DNA of 64,000 nt from Halobacterium wangiae (GTDB lineage Archaea > Halobacteriota > Halobacteria > Halobacteriales > Halobacteriaceae). Under the pieces are notes generated by a model. That model worked only from the letters and a program-made list of their open reading frames with translations. It did no database searches and was not told the DNA's origin. The stretch spans positions 2,666,001 through 2,730,000 of the forward strand of contig NZ_CP089588.1 in the NCBI RefSeq assembly GCF_021249345.1, in the 5' to 3' direction. The position numbers and the translations under genes were made by a program. Of the stretch, positions 59,967 through 64,000 are shown in pieces. Every line of letters begins with the position of its first letter. Position 1 is the stretch's first letter.

Positions 59967-60040
59967 CGGGCGTGACGGGACTCGAACCCGCGATCTAGAG
60001 GTTAGGAACCTCTCGCCGTAGTCCGCTTGGCCACACGCCC
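59967..60040 (-). tRNA. tRNA-Arg (anticodon CCT)
   Basis: A 74-base cloverleaf: acceptor GGGCGTG/CACGCCC, D stem GCC/GGC with an 11-base loop, anticodon stem AGAGG/CCTCT with loop TTCCTAA (anticodon CCT), variable AGATC, T arm GCGGG/CCCGT (one G-U pair) with loop TTCGAGT, discriminator G. CCA is not encoded. No intron. Its 3' end is repeated twice downstream. Confidence 0.97.
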
Positions 60041-60079
60041 TCGGCCGCACTGAGGGTGGGCCGTCGAAAAACCGTTACG

Positions 60080-60361
60080 TTACTTCTCGGAGTCGGTGTC
60101 CGTGCTGGTGTCCGTACTGGTGTCCGCGTCGACGGTCGACTCGGTGTCGGTGTCCGTCGTGTCGCCGCTCTCGCGCATCTCCTCGAGTTCGGTCTCGATC
60201 TCTTCGCGCCCCTTCTGGAACTCGCCGATGGCCTGCCCGCTGGATCGTGCGAGTTTCGGGATCTTGTTCGCGCCGAACAGGAGGACGGCGATGAGCAGGA
60301 GAACTGCCCACTCCATACCCCCCGGGAGTCCGCCGACGAACAGTGGTGTACTGGTGAACAT
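60080..60361 (-). CDS. tatA: Twin-arginine translocase subunit TatA
   Basis: A 93-residue protein: one membrane helix (MEWAVLLLIAVLLFGANKIP), then the amphipathic helix LARSSGQAIGEFQKGREEIE, then an acidic Asp/Thr tail with repeated TSTDTD. FGANKIPKLA is the family hinge. It forms the Tat pore with TatC (not in this window). The pathway is important here, since several proteins of this window have Tat signals. Confidence 0.92.
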   Translation of the reverse strand: MFTSTPLFVGGLPGGMEWAVLLLIAVLLFGANKIPKLARSSGQAIGEFQKGREEIETELEEMRESGDTTDTDTESTVDADTSTDTSTDTDSEK

Positions 60362-60551
60362 CGCTACTTGGTGGTAGCCTACTCTCGATTATAGGCTTTA
60401 TGCTCCTTTCAGGTTCGTGGTAACGGGTCGCTGCGTGCTGGGAACGGCGGTCTCGGGCGCCGTGCCGTCGTCTGGTCGAGAACCCCGTCAGCAACCCGAG
60501 CGCGAACCGAGATGCCTACGACTTTTTCCGTCGGCACACGAATAAACGTAC

Positions 60552-61364
60552 ATGAGCGACGCCACGCAGTCCGACTCCAGATACAGGTACGACCCGACGG
60601 CGGACCACGCGTTCCCCGACGAGCGGGTGAACCGCGTGCTGGAGTTCGTCGAAGACGACGAGGAAATTACCGCCTACCTGGAGGCACAGAACGTCAACCC
60701 CGTCATGCGGAAGGGGTACAACGACCACGGGACCAAGCACATCGAGATCGTGCGTAACCGCGCGCTGCGCCTCTACGACCTCCTGAAGCGCGGCGACGTC
60801 CGGTTCAACGGCGCGAGCGACCAGGGGCTCGACGAGGCCGACGAGGCGGTCATCGTCGCGCTCGCCGCGACCATCCACGACATCGGCCACGTCGTCCACC
60901 GCGACAGCCACGCCTACTACTCGATCCCGCTCGCGGCCGACCTCCTCGACCGCGTCCTCCCCGAGTTCTACGACGTCCCCGACGCGGTCCGGATGAAGTC
61001 CGAAATCCTCCACGCCATCCTCTGTCACCACACCGAGGAGGACCCGCTCACGACCGAAGCCGGTGTCATCCGCGTCGCCGACGGCCTCGACATGGAACAC
61101 GGTCGTTCCCGCCTCCCCTACGAGCGCGGCGGTCGCGGCATCAACACCATCTCGAGTCAGGCTATCGAGCGGGTCACGCTCGACGAGGGGACGGACGTCC
61201 CGGTCCTCGTGGAGATCGAGATGCGCAACGCCGCCGGCGTCTACCAGGTGGACAACCTCCTCAAGGAGAAACTCCACCGCTCTGGCATCGAGGACGACGT
61301 CCGCATCGTCGCGCTCAACACCGGCGGCGAGGACAACCAGCTCGTCGAGCGAATCGAGCTCTAG
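60552..61364 (+). CDS. HD-domain phosphohydrolase
   Basis: A 270-residue protein. The metal motif is HGTKHIEIV (first His), IHDIGHVVH (HD pair), and ILCHHTEED (further His), with GVIRVADGLDME at the end of the domain. A C-terminal beta section (VPVLVEIEMRNAAGVYQVDN) resembles HD proteins acting on nucleotides. Substrate unknown. A T-rich patch (60518-60527) is upstream, and ATTTCCCC-like terminator features follow the stop. Confidence 0.85.
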   Translation: MSDATQSDSRYRYDPTADHAFPDERVNRVLEFVEDDEEITAYLEAQNVNPVMRKGYNDHGTKHIEIVRNRALRLYDLLKRGDVRFNGASDQGLDEADEAVIVALAATIHDIGHVVHRDSHAYYSIPLAADLLDRVLPEFYDVPDAVRMKSEILHAILCHHTEEDPLTTEAGVIRVADGLDMEHGRSRLPYERGGRGINTISSQAIERVTLDEGTDVPVLVEIEMRNAAGVYQVDNLLKEKLHRSGIEDDVRIVALNTGGEDNQLVERIEL

Positions 61365-61372
61365 GCAGCCAC

Positions 61373-61407
61373 TTTTTCCAGCGGGAGCGCGCCACCGGTG
61401 CGCTCCC
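61373..61407. terminator. Terminator region behind the HD gene
   Basis: Five T residues (61373-61377) nine bases after the stop, then GGGAGCGC/GCGCTCCC (61383-61407) with a nine-base loop, then CAAAAACTT, which is a T-run on the opposite strand. This can end transcription from both sides. Confidence 0.6.
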
Positions 61408-61457
61408 TCGCAAAAACTTGGTGGAAAAGCACTCCTGCTTCGCTTCGCTTCGCGCTC

Positions 61458-61575
61458 ACGGCTACGCCGTTCGCGCATTCCGAGGCGCGTAGAGCCTCGC
61501 GTCGCTCAGTCGTCGGCCCGAGCGCTCACTGCGTTCGCGCTCGGCAAAACTCGGCTCCGCTTCGCTCCGCCGAGT
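61458..61575. repeat. Cluster of four short hairpins
   Basis: ACGGC/GCCGT (61458-61470), CGAGGC/GCCTCG (61481-61499), CCGAGCG/CGCTCGG (61518-61544) and ACTCGGC/GCCGAGT (61549-61575), all perfect. The text between is built of CGCTTCGCT-like words. Similar words and hairpins occur beside tRNA-Arg. It looks like a haloarchaeal intergenic repeat element; no gene. Confidence 0.65.
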
Positions 61576-61620
61576 ATGCTCATTTACCGCTGACCGCTAC
61601 AGCGACCGCCGACCGCACTG

Positions 61621-62712
61621 TTACTCCTCGAACCCGTCCTCGAAGATGAACGTCCCGTCGCGCTGGACGATCTCGCCGTCCACCTCGATGAAGGAGTCCT
61701 CGCTCATGTCGGTGATCATGTCGACGTGGATGGCCGAGTCGTTCTGCTCGCGGTCCTCTCCGACGTTCTCGTCGTAGGCGCTGCCGAGCGCGAGGTGGAC
61801 GGTGTCGCCCATCTTCTCGTCGAACAGCATGTTGTAGGTGAAGCGGTCGATGCCGCGGTTCATCCCGATGCCGAGTTCGCCGATTCGGCGAGCGCCGTCG
61901 TCTGTGTTCAGGATCTCCTCGAGGGCGTCCTCCTTCTGGCGGGCGGAGTACTCGACGACTTCGCCGTCCTCGAAGGTCAGGCGGGCGTCGAGGATCTCCT
62001 CGCCGCGCCACATCCGGGGCTTGTCGAAGCGGACGGTCCCCTCGACGCTGTCCGGCACGGGCGCGGTGAACGCCTCGCCGCCCGGCATGTTGTTGTCGTC
62101 GGCGTCGTTCTCGGCGATCATCCCGTCGACGGACATCGTGAGGTCCGTCTCCTCCCCGGAGACGATGCGCACCTCGCTGGCGTCGTCGAGGATCTCGACC
62201 ATCTGGGCCTGAAACTCGCGCTGGGCGTCCCAGTCGCGGTCGACGGCGCGGTAGACGAAGTCCTCGTAGGCTTCCGTGCTCATCCCCGCCTTCTGTGCGT
62301 CCCCCGGTGCCGGATACTGCGTGCCGACCCAGCGCGTCTCTTTGAGGGCCTCCTGGAGGTCCTTGTTCTCGCGGCGCGCCGCCGTCATGTTCTCCGGTGA
62401 GACGTCGCTCGTCTCCGCCAGATTCCGCGCACCGTTGATGCCGATGTAGGCGTCGGTCTCCTCCAGCATCGCCAGCGTGTGGTCCGAGCGGGTGTAGTCC
62501 TCGGGGTCCATCGCCCGGTCGAACGCCCTGCTCGCCCGGGAGTTCCGCCAGGCCAGCGTCGGTCGCGCGCCGATCTCGCCGAGTCGCTCGTAGACGGCGA
62601 CCACCAGGTCCTCGGCGACGGCCGGCGCGTTCACCCGCACCATGTCTCCCCGTTCGACCGCTGCACACTGGTCGACCAGGACCTCCGCGTGTCGACGGAT
62701 CCGTTCGTCCAT
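61621..62712 (-). CDS. M29-family aminopeptidase
   Basis: A 363-residue metallopeptidase of the thermophilic aminopeptidase family. Conserved parts: MPGGEAFTAPV (Glu ligand), GARRIGELGIGMN (Glu), DTVHLALGSAYDEN (His) and DSAIHVDMITDM (His, Asp). The N-terminal domain (DQCAAVERGDMVRVNAP) is typical. It removes N-terminal residues from peptides in the cytoplasm. The promoter is not obvious. Confidence 0.9.
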   Translation of the reverse strand: MDERIRRHAEVLVDQCAAVERGDMVRVNAPAVAEDLVVAVYERLGEIGARPTLAWRNSRASRAFDRAMDPEDYTRSDHTLAMLEETDAYIGINGARNLAETSDVSPENMTAARRENKDLQEALKETRWVGTQYPAPGDAQKAGMSTEAYEDFVYRAVDRDWDAQREFQAQMVEILDDASEVRIVSGEETDLTMSVDGMIAENDADDNNMPGGEAFTAPVPDSVEGTVRFDKPRMWRGEEILDARLTFEDGEVVEYSARQKEDALEEILNTDDGARRIGELGIGMNRGIDRFTYNMLFDEKMGDTVHLALGSAYDENVGEDREQNDSAIHVDMITDMSEDSFIEVDGEIVQRDGTFIFEDGFEE

Positions 62713-62781
62713 ACACGGTGCGCCAGTGCACCGACCAAAAGGGTGTGGTTTCCGGGTATCTCGACGCGTACCGCGACAGGA

Positions 62782-64000
62782 CTACTGTTCGCCCTGCCAC
62801 TCGAAGCCGTCCGCCCGGGTCTCCGTCGGCTCCCGTGTCGCTCCCGGGTCCGCGTCCAGTGAGGTGTCGCTGTCGACTTCGAAACTGTCCACGCGGTCGC
62901 GGAGGGCCTCGGCACGGTCCGACAACGAGCGTGCCTGCTCGGTCACCTCCGCGAGCGTGTTCGCCTGCTCCTCGGCGGCGTCCGCTGCGTTCTCGGCCGC
63001 CCCGGCCGTCTCCTCCCCGAGGGTCACCACGTCGTCGACGGCGCCGGCGACGTCCGCCACGGACGACGCCTGTTCGTCCATCGCTCGCGTGATCTCCTGC
63101 ACGCCGGTGTCTGCCTCCTCGACGCTCTCCACGATCGTCTCGAGAGTGTCGTGGGTCTCCTCGACGGTCTCGACGCCGTCGCCGACGCGCTCGCGGATGG
63201 ACCCCATCGCGGAGACGCTCTCGTCGGTCTGCTCGCGCACGTCGGTGACGAGTGCCTCGATGTCGCCCGCGGACTGCTTGGTCTCCTCGGCGAGTTGCTT
63301 CACTTCCTCGGCGACCACCGCGAAGCCGTCGCCCGCTTCGCCGGCGCGAGCGGCCTCGATGGACGCGTTCAGCGCGAGGATGTTCGTCTGCTCCGCGATG
63401 TCCGTGATGACGTCCACGATGGACTCGATGTCCGCCATCTGGGACTCCAGTTCTCGGACGGCGGCCGCGGTGCGCTCCGTCTCGGCCTCGATGTCCCGGA
63501 GTTCATCGACCGCGTCGGCCGCCGCGTCGCGCCCGTCGTCGCCGAGGTCCGCGGTGGTGCGCGACGTCTCGGCCACCTCGTCGGCCGACGCCGCCACCTC
63601 CTCGATGGTCGCGGACATGTCGTCTGTCTTCACGGCGACGGACTCCAGTTCGTCGCGCTGTTCGGCCGTCCGGTCACTGATGCGGTCGACGGACGACGCC
63701 ACGTCCTGGCCGACGTGCTCGACGGACTCGACGCGGGCGGACACCTCGTCGCTGGCGCCCGCCACCTCGTCGGCGAACGAGACGACGCCCGCGACGGTCT
63801 CCTCCATCGCCGCCGCCATCTCGTTGAACGACGCGGCCACGTCCGCCATCGCGTCCTGCTCGACTGACTCGTCGAGTCGCACCGTCAGGTCGCCGTCCGC
63901 GTACGCCGCCATCGACGCGGAGAACGACGCGGCCGTCTCCCGGAGTGCCTCTGCGCGGCGCTCGGACTCCTGTTTGGCCGCTTCCGCGCGCTCCGTGGCG
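62782..64000 (-). CDS. Methyl-accepting transducer protein, partial (C-terminal part)
   Basis: The gene enters from the high-coordinate edge; about 406 residues are visible. A HAMP-like segment ([20 protein letters not shown]) is followed by a long coiled coil and the highly conserved signalling hairpin ([20 protein letters not shown], then [20 protein letters not shown]). The helices contain Glu-rich methylation-type segments. The tail ends GFEWQGEQ. It is a halobacterial transducer (Htr) passing signals to CheA; the sensor part lies outside the window. Confidence 0.92.
   Translation of the reverse strand, partial: ATERAEAAKQESERRAEALRETAASFSASMAAYADGDLTVRLDESVEQDAMADVAASFNEMAAAMEETVAGVVSFADEVAGASDEVSARVESVEHVGQDVASSVDRISDRTAEQRDELESVAVKTDDMSATIEEVAASADEVAETSRTTADLGDDGRDAAADAVDELRDIEAETERTAAAVRELESQMADIESIVDVITDIAEQTNILALNASIEAARAGEAGDGFAVVAEEVKQLAEETKQSAGDIEALVTDVREQTDESVSAMGSIRERVGDGVETVEETHDTLETIVESVEEADTGVQEITRAMDEQASSVADVAGAVDDVVTLGEETAGAAENAADAAEEQANTLAEVTEQARSLSDRAEALRDRVDSFEVDSDTSLDADPGATREPTETRADGFEWQGEQ

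Noticed and set aside
59763-60040. Additional complete tRNA genes
   Set aside because: The two upstream copies contain only the last 16-24 bases of the tRNA and cannot fold into a cloverleaf.

Overview
The window comes from a halophilic archaeon of the class Halobacteria. The proteins are very acidic, codons are strongly G/C-ending, many genes have a TATA-like element 25-30 bases before a start codon with almost no leader, and the gene content is archaeal: TFE, KEOPS Pcc1, S3Ae, Trm56, archaeal RibL, halocyanin, a halobacterial transducer, and a GspE/TadC-type pilus. I cannot name the genus. There is no CRISPR array, no insertion sequence and no rRNA. Two tRNA genes are present.

Layout. 0-10 kb: two coupled PrkA-family kinase genes, small regulators (TrmB-like, winged helix, PadR), a GAF protein, a RecA-fold ATPase, a sugar epimerase, an SDR, and a PiT phosphate permease transcribed behind a membrane protein made of 41 tandem tetrapeptides. 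10-25 kb: Trm56, the coupled tfe/DUF2110/lipoprotein operon, a CinA-like protein, a SpoVT/AbrB-PhoU regulator, a LEA-14 surface protein, small haloarchaeal proteins, a nitrilase, a probable structured RNA, an EamA transporter with a ROK kinase, an aldehyde dehydrogenase, and a DUF4397 surface protein. 25-38 kb: a RIO-like kinase, acyl-CoA dehydrogenase, JAMM protease with RibL, a RecJ-like DHH protein, a phospholipase-D-like protein, a HEAT protein, archaetidylserine synthase, halocyanin, and the operon rps15/recJ-like/pcc1/rps3ae, followed by tRNA-Ala(GGC).

38-54 kb: a single pilin, a DedA protein, a type IV pilus locus (PilB, PilC and five genes with pilin-like N-termini), a MacB-type ABC exporter, a purine phosphoribosyltransferase and a BrkB-family protein. 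52-57 kb: a probable iron-handling locus (a P19-like lipoprotein and a DyP-fold Tat protein on one strand, an unknown polytopic membrane protein with four consecutive cysteines on the other) beside a two-gene regulator/membrane pair and a cystathionine gamma-synthase-type enzyme. 58-64 kb: a CBS protein, a frameshifted alpha/beta hydrolase, tRNA-Arg(CCT) with two extra copies of its 3' end, TatA, an HD hydrolase, an intergenic hairpin cluster, an M29 aminopeptidase, and the C-terminal part of a methyl-accepting transducer.

Most of the window is ordinary haloarchaeal chromosome. The least explained parts are the tetrapeptide-repeat protein upstream of the phosphate permease, the promoter-associated hairpin string at about 20.27-20.46 kb, the remains of repeated integration at the two tRNA genes, the iron-type locus with an altered DyP motif, and several perfect inverted repeats placed at promoters.
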